From: Acidobacteriota bacterium
Lineage (GTDB): Bacteria; Acidobacteriota; Terriglobia; Terriglobales; Acidobacteriaceae
Reading direction: 5' to 3'
Length of the DNA: 26,750 nt
Assembly: GCA_028873155.1 (NCBI GenBank)
Contig: JAGWML010000010.1
Span: 1 to 26,750 of the forward strand
Shown here: positions 15,092 to 22,523 of the stretch, piece after piece
Position numbering within the stretch: position 1 is the first letter of the stretch
Layout of the letters: every line of letters starts with the position of its first letter
Notes under the pieces: model-generated
The model's database searches: none
Seen by the model: the letters and a program-made list of their open reading frames with translations, nothing else
Told to the model about the DNA's origin: nothing
Made by a program: the position numbers and the translations under genes

Positions 15092-16018
15092 CTACAAGGC
15101 AGATTCCATATCGCCGATGAATCGATAGAGTGTTGACCGGCTGATGCCCAACTGGTGAGCAGCTCTCCGCTTGTTCCATCGGTTCAGGTCGAGTACAAAG
15201 CGAACATGCCGCCGGATCATGGTGTTGAGAAGAAGATTGGATGCTTCCTGCTTTTCCAACTCTCCCGCCGGCAATGCAGCATCGAGCTTCAGTTGCAGGG
15301 CTTCGGCGGAAAGTAAACCGTCCCTGACTCGAAATACCGCATCTTCAAGAACTGTGCGGAGTTCGTCTATGTTGCCCGGCCAGGGATAGTGAACCATTCG
15401 GCTCAATGCCAGGGCGGTGAACTCGGCAGGCTTCTGCTGGCTGCGACGGCAAATCGTCTGCAACAGCGCGCGCGCGATGGGTACGATGTCATCCCGGCGA
15501 TTCCGGAGAGGCGGGATCGTCAATCGCTGCTCCGCAAGCCGGGTCGCTAGCCGGCGATCGAATAGCCCGTGAGACGCCATTGTCATCAGGCTGGTCTGAG
15601 CCGAGAGCACAAGAATGACGCGTGGGGCATCCTGACGCTGCAGCCGGTCCAGCACATTGAGAAGCATCCCCTGAACGGGCGGTGTCAGCCGATCGACATG
15701 GTTCAGATAGATCAATCCGTCCAGACGCTCGGAGTCCGGATTTGCGACGACCCACTGCTGGGCATCGCTCATCTGGAATGCCGCGCGGGACAGAGGACTG
15801 CGTTGATGCAGATAGCGGGCGAGCGTCTCTTTGCCCGATCCAGGTTCTCCCTCGATAGTAGCGATTCGGAGATGCCGGGCAACTCTCTCAACAGTCAGCA
15901 GCAGCTGCCGCCAACTGGGGCTTGAACCAGCCGGAACAGTCAGTGGAAAGGGATCGGCGAAAGATATGAAGTGCCCGCCTCGGTCCGCGGTGGATTGCCA
16001 ATCGCGCCCTGTATCCAT
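15092..16018 (-). CDS. degenerate sigma-54-activator-like AAA+ protein with Fis-type HTH
   Basis: A 308-aa protein resembling the central and DNA-binding parts of sigma-54 activators. Visible are a Walker A motif GEPGSGKE (57-64), an arginine-finger-like FDRRLATRL (153-161), IPPLRNRRDDI (168-178), a sensor II-like YPWPGNIDELR (211-221) and a Fis-type helix-turn-helix near the C-terminus (RRAAHQLGISRSTLYRFI). The GAFTGA loop that contacts sigma-54 is missing: only about 43 residues separate the Walker A lysine from the Walker B position, against about 65 in PspF. Walker B reads LIYLNHVD, with Asn106-His107 in place of Asp-Glu, and the sensor II arginine of WPGNxREL is Asp218. It probably neither hydrolyses ATP well nor activates sigma-54. 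No receiver or other sensory domain is present; the first 35 residues are unassigned. The start has an AAGGGA site upstream. Confidence 0.82.
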   Translation of the reverse strand: MDTGRDWQSTADRGGHFISFADPFPLTVPAGSSPSWRQLLLTVERVARHLRIATIEGEPGSGKETLARYLHQRSPLSRAAFQMSDAQQWVVANPDSERLDGLIYLNHVDRLTPPVQGMLLNVLDRLQRQDAPRVILVLSAQTSLMTMASHGLFDRRLATRLAEQRLTIPPLRNRRDDIVPIARALLQTICRRSQQKPAEFTALALSRMVHYPWPGNIDELRTVLEDAVFRVRDGLLSAEALQLKLDAALPAGELEKQEASNLLLNTMIRRHVRFVLDLNRWNKRRAAHQLGISRSTLYRFIGDMESAL

Positions 16019-16150
16019 AACCGTCCCTTTTCACCGGCATGCTCGATGCGAAAGGGCCGCCGTCACTGCATGTATCGGCGAATGGGAGGCTGAACTTGAG
16101 CGAAGCGGATGAGCAGACGGATGGCGGCTGCGCGACAGGCAGAACCGTTC

Positions 16151-16912
16151 CTAGTTGGCAGCGCGACGCCGCTTGGAGGGCTCGTCGGAATAGATCTGTC
16201 CGTCTCGAATATGCACGATGCGGTGCGCATACTCTGCGATATCCGGCTCGTGCGTGACCAGGACGATTGTGTTTCCGCCGGCGTGGAGTTTGTCGAAGAG
16301 GCCCATGATCTCCACGCCCGTCTTGGAGTCGAGGTTGCCGGTGGGCTCGTCGGCAAGGATGATGGACGGGTTGTTGACCAGGGCTCGGGCGACTGCCACG
16401 CGCTGGCGCTGTCCGCCGGAGAGCTCGTTGGGCTTGTGCATCATGCGGCTCTCAAGCCCGACGCTCGTCAATGCCTGGCGGGCCCGCTCCAGCCGCTCCA
16501 CGGAGGGAGTGCCGTTGTAGATCAGCGGCAGCTCCACGTTGTGCAGAGATGTGGCGCGGGCGAGAAGATTAAAGGTCTGAAAAACGAATCCGATCTCTTT
16601 GTTGCGGATGCGGGCAAGCTGGTCATCATCCAATTCGCTGACCAGTTGGCCGTTGAGCCAGTACTTGCCTTTCGAAGGCGTATCCAGGCAGCCGATGAGG
16701 TTCATCAGCGTGGACTTGCCGGAGCCGGACGGTCCCATGATCGCGACGTACTCATTGTGCCGGATGCGGACGGAGATGCCGCGCAGGGCTTGCACCTGTT
16801 GCTCTGAGCCCATGTCATAGGTGCGCCACAGGTCCTCCACAACGATGACATCGCTGGAAGGGGGAGCTGCCAGTTGTGGCTCAACTTCGGTGCTGATGCT
16901 GTCGATTGCCAT
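16151..16912 (-). CDS. ABC transporter ATPase, MacB/LolD type
   Basis: A 253-aa ATPase of the family that works with FtsX-like permeases in MacB, LolCDE and related exporters. Motifs are complete: Walker A GPSGSGKST (60-68), Q-loop in GFVFQTFNLL, signature LSGGQRQRVAVARAL, Walker B IILADEPTGNLDS, and H-loop VTHEPDIA. The sequence from GPSGSGKSTLMNLIGCLD to GNLDSKTG is characteristic of this subfamily. I prefer the ATG at 16912, which has AAAAGGA about 10 bases upstream; an ATG at 16921 is possible, while a TTG at 16984 would add a poorly conserved tail. It lies about 100 bases after the adaptor gene on the same strand. The partner permease is not in this window. Confidence 0.88.
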   Translation of the reverse strand: MAIDSISTEVEPQLAAPPSSDVIVVEDLWRTYDMGSEQQVQALRGISVRIRHNEYVAIMGPSGSGKSTLMNLIGCLDTPSKGKYWLNGQLVSELDDDQLARIRNKEIGFVFQTFNLLARATSLHNVELPLIYNGTPSVERLERARQALTSVGLESRMMHKPNELSGGQRQRVAVARALVNNPSIILADEPTGNLDSKTGVEIMGLFDKLHAGGNTIVLVTHEPDIAEYAHRIVHIRDGQIYSDEPSKRRRAAN

Positions 16913-17011
16913 GGGTGTCATGTCCTTTTCGGTCAGAATCGCGGAACAGCTCGGCGAAGCCCTCCAGCGTTCCTTCCCATCCAACTTTCGGTTCGCCGGG
17001 TACTTGCGCGA

Positions 17012-18391
17012 TCAAGAGTTATTCGGCGCTGCTGCCGCTGCCTGCTTCTCTGTTTCGCGCTTTAACAAAGCACCATTCTTGAGACTGCGAAGGGTCTTGT
17101 ACGGTCCGATCACAACCTCGTCGCCCTCCTTCAGGCCCGTGAGAACTTCGATCTCCGTCGTCCCGGTAATACCGGTGGTGACAGGAACGAACCGCGCGCG
17201 CTGCCGTCCATGCGAGTCCTTCTCCATGACGAAGACTCCCTGCTGCGGAGCCTGCTTGGCGCTGGAACCTGGCGTGGACGCGGCCTCGACCTTGCCCTTC
17301 TCGTCGGGTGGAGGCGGCGTATACAGCGTCAGCGCCTGAATGGGAAGCGACAGGACGTTGAGCTTGTGCGCCGTCGTAATCTTCGCAGTGCACGATAACC
17401 CCGGCCGCAGGTCGTCGGAGGGAACATCCAGAGTCACGACCACTTTGAAGTCCTTTGCCTCTTCGGTTCCAGTGGTCGACTGCGATGTGGCAACGCCGGT
17501 CGATCGCAACAGAGCCTGGTCGCCGACCAGTGTGACGTGTCCCTTGAAGATCTTCCCGGGCAGTGCATCGACCGTGACGTCGGCCTGCTGGCCAACCAGT
17601 ACGTTCACAATGTCGGTCTCGTCCACCTTGACTTCTGCGGTAATTACACTCATGTCGGCAAGAGTCATAAAGGTGGAGCCTTCGGTGTTCTGAATTCCTT
17701 CAACGACGGTCTCACCTTCCCGCACGGGCTCATTGGTCACGATGCCGTCAAACGGCGCAGTCGCTTTTGTCAGATCCAGCGCGTTCTGATTGGCCCGGAG
17801 CGTGGCCTCGGCGGTGTGAAGATGCCCGCGCGCGGAGTTCGTGTTTGCTTTGGACTGGTTGAGGCCGGCCGCTGCCTGGGCCAGAGACGCTACGTCCAGA
17901 TCGTAAGCCGCTTTCTTGGCATCGTAGTCCTGCTTGGCCATGATGCCTGCCTTGTACAGTCCCTGCGCACGAATCCAGTCCAGCTTCTTCTGTTCGAGGT
18001 CGGCCTGTGCATGTTCCACATTGGCCTCGGAGGTCTTTTCAGCCGCGACATACGATGCGATGTCCGTCCTGGCCGCAGCGATGGCCGCCTGCTGGCCCGA
18101 GACCTGCGCTTCCTGGGCGACATTTTCGACGGTCGCCACAAGCTGGCCTCTCTTCACTTGGTCGCCCTCTTTCACGTAGAGATGGGTGATTCGCCCCATC
18201 GCCGTCGCTCCGAGGTTCACGTAGGTCTTTGGCTTGATCTGTCCCGTTCCGCTCACAATCGAGGAGAGATCCTGACGAGCGAGTTTGGCCGTCAGCACCT
18301 TGGTGTAGCCCGACTGCTGCTTGTAGACCATGAAGCCGACCAGGGCTGCGGCCACAATCACTGCCAGAATTGTAAAAATGATCTTCTTCAT
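17012..18391 (-). CDS. periplasmic adaptor (membrane fusion) protein, MacA/HlyD type
   Basis: A 459-aa adaptor that would link an inner-membrane ABC exporter to an outer-membrane channel. It has one N-terminal membrane anchor (KKIIFTILAVIVAAALVGFMVY), a split biotinyl-lipoyl domain (GRITHLYVKEGDQVKRGQLVATVEN, later TAPFDGIVTNEPVREGETV), a long alpha-helical hairpin between the two halves, a beta-barrel domain (ITAEVKVDETDIVNVLVGQQADVTVDALP), and a membrane-proximal domain ending in LTGLKEGDEVVIGP. An Ala/Gln-rich tail follows. The frame is open upstream to 18529, but the ATG at 18391 gives the anchor directly. The gene leads a minus-strand cluster with the ABC ATPase. Confidence 0.88.
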   Translation of the reverse strand: MKKIIFTILAVIVAAALVGFMVYKQQSGYTKVLTAKLARQDLSSIVSGTGQIKPKTYVNLGATAMGRITHLYVKEGDQVKRGQLVATVENVAQEAQVSGQQAAIAAARTDIASYVAAEKTSEANVEHAQADLEQKKLDWIRAQGLYKAGIMAKQDYDAKKAAYDLDVASLAQAAAGLNQSKANTNSARGHLHTAEATLRANQNALDLTKATAPFDGIVTNEPVREGETVVEGIQNTEGSTFMTLADMSVITAEVKVDETDIVNVLVGQQADVTVDALPGKIFKGHVTLVGDQALLRSTGVATSQSTTGTEEAKDFKVVVTLDVPSDDLRPGLSCTAKITTAHKLNVLSLPIQALTLYTPPPPDEKGKVEAASTPGSSAKQAPQQGVFVMEKDSHGRQRARFVPVTTGITGTTEIEVLTGLKEGDEVVIGPYKTLRSLKNGALLKRETEKQAAAAAPNNS

Positions 18392-18464
18392 CGTTCGCGA
18401 GTACTCCAGGCCGGGCTCATCTTCTATACGCAACGCTGGTGCGCATGGTTCCCAATGAGCCATC

Positions 18465-18470
18465 AGTATA
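18465..18470 (-). promoter_or_regulatory. possible -10 box of the adaptor-ATPase cluster
   Basis: On the minus strand the hexamer reads TATACT, a 5 of 6 match to the consensus. It lies 73 bases before the adaptor start codon and would leave a leader of about 65 bases. The -35 position reads CAATTC or similar and is weak. Confidence 0.3.
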
Positions 18471-18717
18471 ACGTTGGAAGATGTCCTGAATTGTTTGCAT
18501 TTGAGTGTCCGACCGCTGAATCTTCTCAACTATTTGCATTCGTCTGGTCAATTCCAGTTCGAAATCGATTCGTTGAAGAAAACGTTGCGGAGTCGGACAA
18601 TCCTTCTACGCATTGGACGGCTCGGATAATGCGCAAGTCTCATCCAAGCGGGCCGCTCTGGGGGTAACGTTTCACGATGCACTTCGTCCAAGGGCCAAAA
18701 GTATCCTTGGGCCAGCC

Positions 18718-18746
18718 TTGCCCATGCATCTGGGGACCCGTAGAAT
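18718..18746 (+). promoter_or_regulatory. promoter of the GWxTD gene
   Basis: TTGCCC at 18718-18723 and TAGAAT at 18741-18746 are separated by exactly 17 bases, a sound housekeeping-type promoter. Transcription would start near 18753, leaving a 20-base leader with CAGGGG as ribosome site before the ATG at 18773. Confidence 0.6.
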
Positions 18747-18772
18747 ATGTGTTGCAGGGGTGTTACACGGTC

Positions 18773-20509
18773 ATGAGGTTCAATCGTCGCGTTTTCCTTT
18801 CCGTCGCACTGGCGTGCGGCGTGTTGTTGCTCAACGGGAGCCTGTTGCATTCACAGAAGTCTAAGGCTTCCTCTGAGGATTCCGCGACTGCCTCCGATCC
18901 GAGTCAGGATCAGGAAGTCGATCCCCTCAAGCGTCCCCGCAGCGATAAGGAACGATTCGCGGCACAGAGGGCTGTCCGTCAGGAATTGAAGGGCGCCTAC
19001 AAGACCTGGCTGGATCAGGACGTCGTCTACATCATCTCCGATGAGGAGCGGAAGGCTTTCAGAAACCTGAGCAACGATGAAGAGCGTGAAGCATTCATCG
19101 AGCAGTTCTGGCTGCGCCGCAACCCGAATCCCGACTCGCCGGAGAATGAATTTCGCGAAGAGCACTACCGGCGCATTGCTTACGCGAATGAACATTATGC
19201 CGCAGGCAAGCCGGGCTGGAAGACGGATCGCGGCCACATCTACATCTCGTTTGGCGCGCCAGACTCGATTGAGTCCCATCCCTCAGGCGGCGCCTACTCG
19301 CGCCCCATGGATGAAGGCGGCGGCGAAACATCCACCTTCCCCTTCGAGAGCTGGCACTACCGTTACCTGGAAGGCATCGGGGAAAACGTCGACATTGAGT
19401 TTGTCGATACCTGCATGTGCGGCGACTACCATTTCACCATTGATCGCGGCGAGAAGGATGCGCTGGCGCATGTGCCCGGCATGGGCGCCACCCAGTGGGA
19501 AGAGATGGGCATGGCGAAGAAGGCCGACCGCTTCAAGGGCGGCTTTGAGACGCTCGGCAACGGCCCTCTTGGATCTGGCGATGCCGCCAAGCAGTTCGAC
19601 AGAATCGAGCTGGCGGCCAAGCTCTTCGCTCCTCCGCCGGTCAAGTTCAAGGACCTCGACAACTTTATCTCGGAACACAAGCTGATTGAAGGTCCCATCT
19701 TCCCGTTCGATGTGCGGACGGACTTTGTTCGAGTGACCGATAACACGGTGCTCGTTCCGATCACCGTCCAAATCAAGAATCGCGATATTACGTTCTCGAC
19801 AAAGAGCGGAGTCGCCACGGGCGTCGTCAACATCCTCGGCAAAGTCACCACTCTCACCCACAAGACGGTGCAGACCTTCGAGGATACGGTGGAAGTGGAG
19901 CAGCCCGCTGAATTACTGGAGAAGTCGATGGATCGGCGGTCCGTCTACTGGAAGGCTCTGCCTCTGCTGCCCGGTCTCTACCGTCTGGATATCGCCATCA
20001 AGGACGTCAACAATCCTGACCATGTGGGCATCTACGGTTCTGCTCTGAATGTTCCTGAGTTCAATGACGAAAAGCTCGCAACCTCGTCGCTGATTCTTGG
20101 CGATGAGATGAACACGGTCTCGTCGCACGACATCGGGCAGGGAAGCTGCATCATCGGCAATACGCATATTTGTCCACGGGTCAGCGCGAACCCTGCAACG
20201 CCGGTCGATTTCAAACGGGGCCAGGACCTGAACTTCTGGATGCAGGTCTACAATCTGGGTATCGACGAAGCCACTAAGAGTAACCAGGCGAAAGTTACTT
20301 ACCAGATTACCGACACCGGTACTAACACGGTCGTATTTGAGAAGCAGTTGGAATCAAAGGATTTGGGAGCGCACAGCGATCAGTTGACGCTGGAAAAATC
20401 GCTTCCGATTGCTGGCCTTCAACCCGGCAAATACAAGGTAACAATCAAAGTGGATGACGAAATTTCCAAACAGGAGATTGCACAATCCGCACCTTTTGTC
20501 GTGCAATAG
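18773..20509 (+). CDS. exported GWxTD-domain protein
   Basis: A 578-aa protein with an N-terminal signal peptide (charged MRFNRR, hydrophobic FLSVALACGVLLL, likely cut before about residue 28). The GWxTD-domain core begins near residue 75 (YKTWLDQDVVYIISDEERKAF, then EREAFIEQFWLRRNP) and carries the naming motif GWKTD at 148-152, followed by GHIYISFGAPDSIE. The C-terminal third is predicted beta-rich (ITDTGTNTVVFEK, PGKYKVTIKVDDE), like an Ig-type domain. The family is widespread in Acidobacteria and Bacteroidota, and to my knowledge its function is not established. A cysteine pair in DTCMCGDYHF could form a disulfide or bind metal. A good promoter and AGGGG ribosome site support the ATG at 18773 over longer readings. 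The next gene may be its partner. Confidence 0.85.
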   Translation: MRFNRRVFLSVALACGVLLLNGSLLHSQKSKASSEDSATASDPSQDQEVDPLKRPRSDKERFAAQRAVRQELKGAYKTWLDQDVVYIISDEERKAFRNLSNDEEREAFIEQFWLRRNPNPDSPENEFREEHYRRIAYANEHYAAGKPGWKTDRGHIYISFGAPDSIESHPSGGAYSRPMDEGGGETSTFPFESWHYRYLEGIGENVDIEFVDTCMCGDYHFTIDRGEKDALAHVPGMGATQWEEMGMAKKADRFKGGFETLGNGPLGSGDAAKQFDRIELAAKLFAPPPVKFKDLDNFISEHKLIEGPIFPFDVRTDFVRVTDNTVLVPITVQIKNRDITFSTKSGVATGVVNILGKVTTLTHKTVQTFEDTVEVEQPAELLEKSMDRRSVYWKALPLLPGLYRLDIAIKDVNNPDHVGIYGSALNVPEFNDEKLATSSLILGDEMNTVSSHDIGQGSCIIGNTHICPRVSANPATPVDFKRGQDLNFWMQVYNLGIDEATKSNQAKVTYQITDTGTNTVVFEKQLESKDLGAHSDQLTLEKSLPIAGLQPGKYKVTIKVDDEISKQEIAQSAPFVVQ

Positions 20510-20518
20510 TTGTAACAA

Positions 20519-20564
20519 CCGTGCAGAGCCAGCGAGTCGGGCGTAGAACCGGCCGCTTGCACGG
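20519..20564 (+). repeat. inverted repeat between the GWxTD and CarboxypepD genes
   Basis: CCGTGCA (20519-20525) and TGCACGG (20558-20564) are perfect inverted copies, 32 bases apart, just after the GWxTD stop. As RNA they could close a large loop, but no T-tract follows, so this is not a standard terminator. Confidence 0.3.
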
Positions 20565-20615
20565 GGACATTGAAACAAGACATTTGCCAGGGGCGTCGCC
20601 AGGTCACCCAAGCGA

Positions 20616-22298
20616 GTGATATTGCGCAGGCTCCATCTCGGATTATGCGTCGCGCTGATCGCAGCAGTGGCGGTACCGCTCTACGGGGCAGCCCCCGGAA
20701 CGGTGACGGGGGTGGTGCGAGACTCCGCGGGTGAACCCCAGATTGGCGCCCTGGTCCAGCTTCTCCAGCCTGACTTCTCTGTCGTCGTGGCGTCGTATAC
20801 AGACGCCAAAGGCAGGTTTGTCTTTTCAAACATCGCGCCCGGACGCTATCAGTTGAAGGCAATCGCGACCTCGTTTTTGCCCGCTCTGCGGGATGGGGTT
20901 CGGGTTCGCAGGGGAACGGTCGTCAACCTGACGCTCAACACCCTCTACGAGGTCATGCAATGGCTCCCAGCGCAGCCCAAGGCGGCCAATGCATCCAGCG
21001 ATGACTGGGCATGGACGCTGCGCTCTGCCGCCAACAGGCCCCTGCTGCGCTGGCTGGAGGACGGTCCTCTGCTGGTTGTTTCGGACGGTTCCGGCGGCAG
21101 GCCCAGGCTGAAGGCGCGCCTGATGGCCACTGGGCAGGCGGGAACCTTTGGAGAGAGCGGCGAGCGCATTACAGCGGCAATGCAGGACACGCCATCCGAC
21201 AGCCGCGAACTGCTGGCCCGTGTCGACTTCGCGCCGGGCACCGATGGTGGAATGGAATCGATGCTGGGCTTCAGCCAGGATCTTGGCTTTGCCGGCTCGG
21301 TGCAGTCTCTTGCAGCGATGGCGATTCATCCAGAAATTGACAGCGCAGCATCTGAAGGCCTGGACGAAGCCGCCTTCCAGAGCGCCGAGACGATTCGACT
21401 AGGCCCCGACGTGACAGCAAAGGTCGGTGCCGCACAGGTGCTGGCGCGCTTTGCACAGGACAACGCCGGCACGCTCGTCGAGACTCTGCCATTTGCCTCA
21501 ATTGAGTTCAACATCGGCAGTTCGACGGTTGCCTACAGGATGGCGACGATGACTTCGCCGTCGATGACTGCAGACGCATCGCAGACTGCCTACTGGCTGC
21601 CCACACTCGTCACGCGCGACGGCAATCTTGCAGTCGAAAAGGGCTTACATCAGGAGATTGGCTGGCAGAGGCAGACCGATACGAGTGGCATGTCCGTTGT
21701 GTTCTTCAACGACGATCTGGAGAACCCCGCCCTTGAGGCTGCCCCTTCCGGCCACGCGCCGGTTTCAGCTCAAGCTCTCTACGACCAGACCAGCGGATTG
21801 ATGCGAGTTGCTGGCCCGAACTTCTCGGCTCCAGGGATGATGGCTTCGTTCGAACGCACGCTCCCCGGTGGCAAGCGCGTGCGCTTCCAGTATGCGAACG
21901 GCAGCACCTTGGTTCTGCCTGCGCTGCAGCGCTCGGTGCCACTCAGCCAATTGCTGGCTGCCGCTCACCCGCGCCGTGTGCAGACGTACGCTCTGTCTCT
22001 TTCGGGGACATTGGATGGAACCAACACCCACTGGAGCGCAACCTACCGTTGGCAACCCGCAGATACGGTCACTCCCGTTGCGCCTTTTGCAGGGGATGCG
22101 TTGGAGCCCTATCTTGCCATCCGGCTGCGCCAGCCCATTCGTGAACGTGCGGAGGGTGGTGGAGGCATCGATGCCGTGCTGGACGTCAGCAATCTCCTGG
22201 CAGAAGGCTATCGCCCTTACGTCTTACCGGACGGCTCCACGCTCATCTTCGCGCAGGGCCAGCGCGCAATCGGAGCGGGGATCGTATTCACGTTCTGA
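20616..22298 (+). CDS. exported CarboxypepD_reg-domain protein, probable envelope protein
   Basis: A 560-aa protein with a signal peptide (LRRLHLGLCVALIAAVAVPLYGA) and an N-terminal carboxypeptidase-regulatory-like beta-sandwich at about 27-110 (GTVTGVVRDSAGEPQIGALVQLL, then GRFVFSNIAPGRYQLKAIA). The remainder is rich in beta-prone segments and ends VFTF, an aromatic C-terminus like that of outer-membrane barrels. In Acidobacteria this N-terminal domain often fronts large TonB-dependent-like barrels of about 1000 residues. This protein is much shorter and shows no plug motif I recognise, so it may be a small barrel or a surface protein. The start is uncertain: GTG at 20616 is used here, with TTG at 20622 as alternative and no nearby ATG. 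It lies 106 bases after the GWxTD gene on the same strand. Confidence 0.72.
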   Translation: MILRRLHLGLCVALIAAVAVPLYGAAPGTVTGVVRDSAGEPQIGALVQLLQPDFSVVVASYTDAKGRFVFSNIAPGRYQLKAIATSFLPALRDGVRVRRGTVVNLTLNTLYEVMQWLPAQPKAANASSDDWAWTLRSAANRPLLRWLEDGPLLVVSDGSGGRPRLKARLMATGQAGTFGESGERITAAMQDTPSDSRELLARVDFAPGTDGGMESMLGFSQDLGFAGSVQSLAAMAIHPEIDSAASEGLDEAAFQSAETIRLGPDVTAKVGAAQVLARFAQDNAGTLVETLPFASIEFNIGSSTVAYRMATMTSPSMTADASQTAYWLPTLVTRDGNLAVEKGLHQEIGWQRQTDTSGMSVVFFNDDLENPALEAAPSGHAPVSAQALYDQTSGLMRVAGPNFSAPGMMASFERTLPGGKRVRFQYANGSTLVLPALQRSVPLSQLLAAAHPRRVQTYALSLSGTLDGTNTHWSATYRWQPADTVTPVAPFAGDALEPYLAIRLRQPIRERAEGGGGIDAVLDVSNLLAEGYRPYVLPDGSTLIFAQGQRAIGAGIVFTF

Positions 22299-22324
22299 GC
22301 CCACGGCTTCCGTTCCGCACCTCT

Positions 22325-22353
22325 TTGGCAACCGAAAGACGCTGTGTTATATT
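22325..22353 (+). promoter_or_regulatory. strong promoter of tRNA-Lys
   Basis: TTGGCA (22325-22330) and TATATT (22348-22353), each a 5 of 6 consensus match, are separated by exactly 17 bases. This is the best promoter in the window. Transcription would begin near 22360, about 68 bases before the mature tRNA, so the 5' leader must be removed by RNase P. Confidence 0.7.
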
Positions 22354-22427
22354 CAACTTGGAAACAGCGAACTTCTGCTCGTTTTCGCCATGCCTGGTGC
22401 GCCTATGGCATGGTTCCCACCCAAGTT

Positions 22428-22503
22428 GGACGCGTAGCTCAACTGGCAGAGCATTCGGCTCTTAACCGACAGGTTGTAGGTTCGATTCCTACCGCGTCCA
22501 CCA
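22428..22503 (+). tRNA. tRNA-Lys (anticodon CTT)
   Basis: The 76-base gene folds as a full cloverleaf. The acceptor stem pairs GGACGCG with CGCGTCC; the D stem pairs GCTC with GAGC; the anticodon loop is CTCTTAA with anticodon CTT; the T stem pairs GTAGG with CCTAC around TTCGATT. The discriminator base is A and CCA is encoded. The anticodon stem has four good pairs and one T-C mismatch at position 27-43. It stands alone, convergent with uvrC 20 bases away, and no terminator is visible between them. Confidence 0.95.
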
Positions 22504-22523
22504 TCATTACGCTCCCAGCATGC

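Larger units (their letters stand above)
18392..18772. other. 381-base divergent intergenic region
   Basis: The region separates the minus-strand adaptor cluster from the plus-strand GWxTD gene and is richer in A and T than its surroundings. It holds a good promoter for the GWxTD gene (18718-18746) and a possible minus-strand -10 box (18465-18470). Two copies of TTTGCATT lie at 18494-18501 and 18533-18540, and GTCCGAC (18507-18513) is inverted as GTCGGAC (18592-18598). These could be regulator sites or chance. I see no gene in it. Confidence 0.5.

Noticed and set aside
17537..18667. Open frame of 376 codons on the plus strand across the adaptor gene
   Set aside because: It is antisense to the periplasmic adaptor, whose domains are complete. 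No domain, signal peptide or ribosome site supports it.
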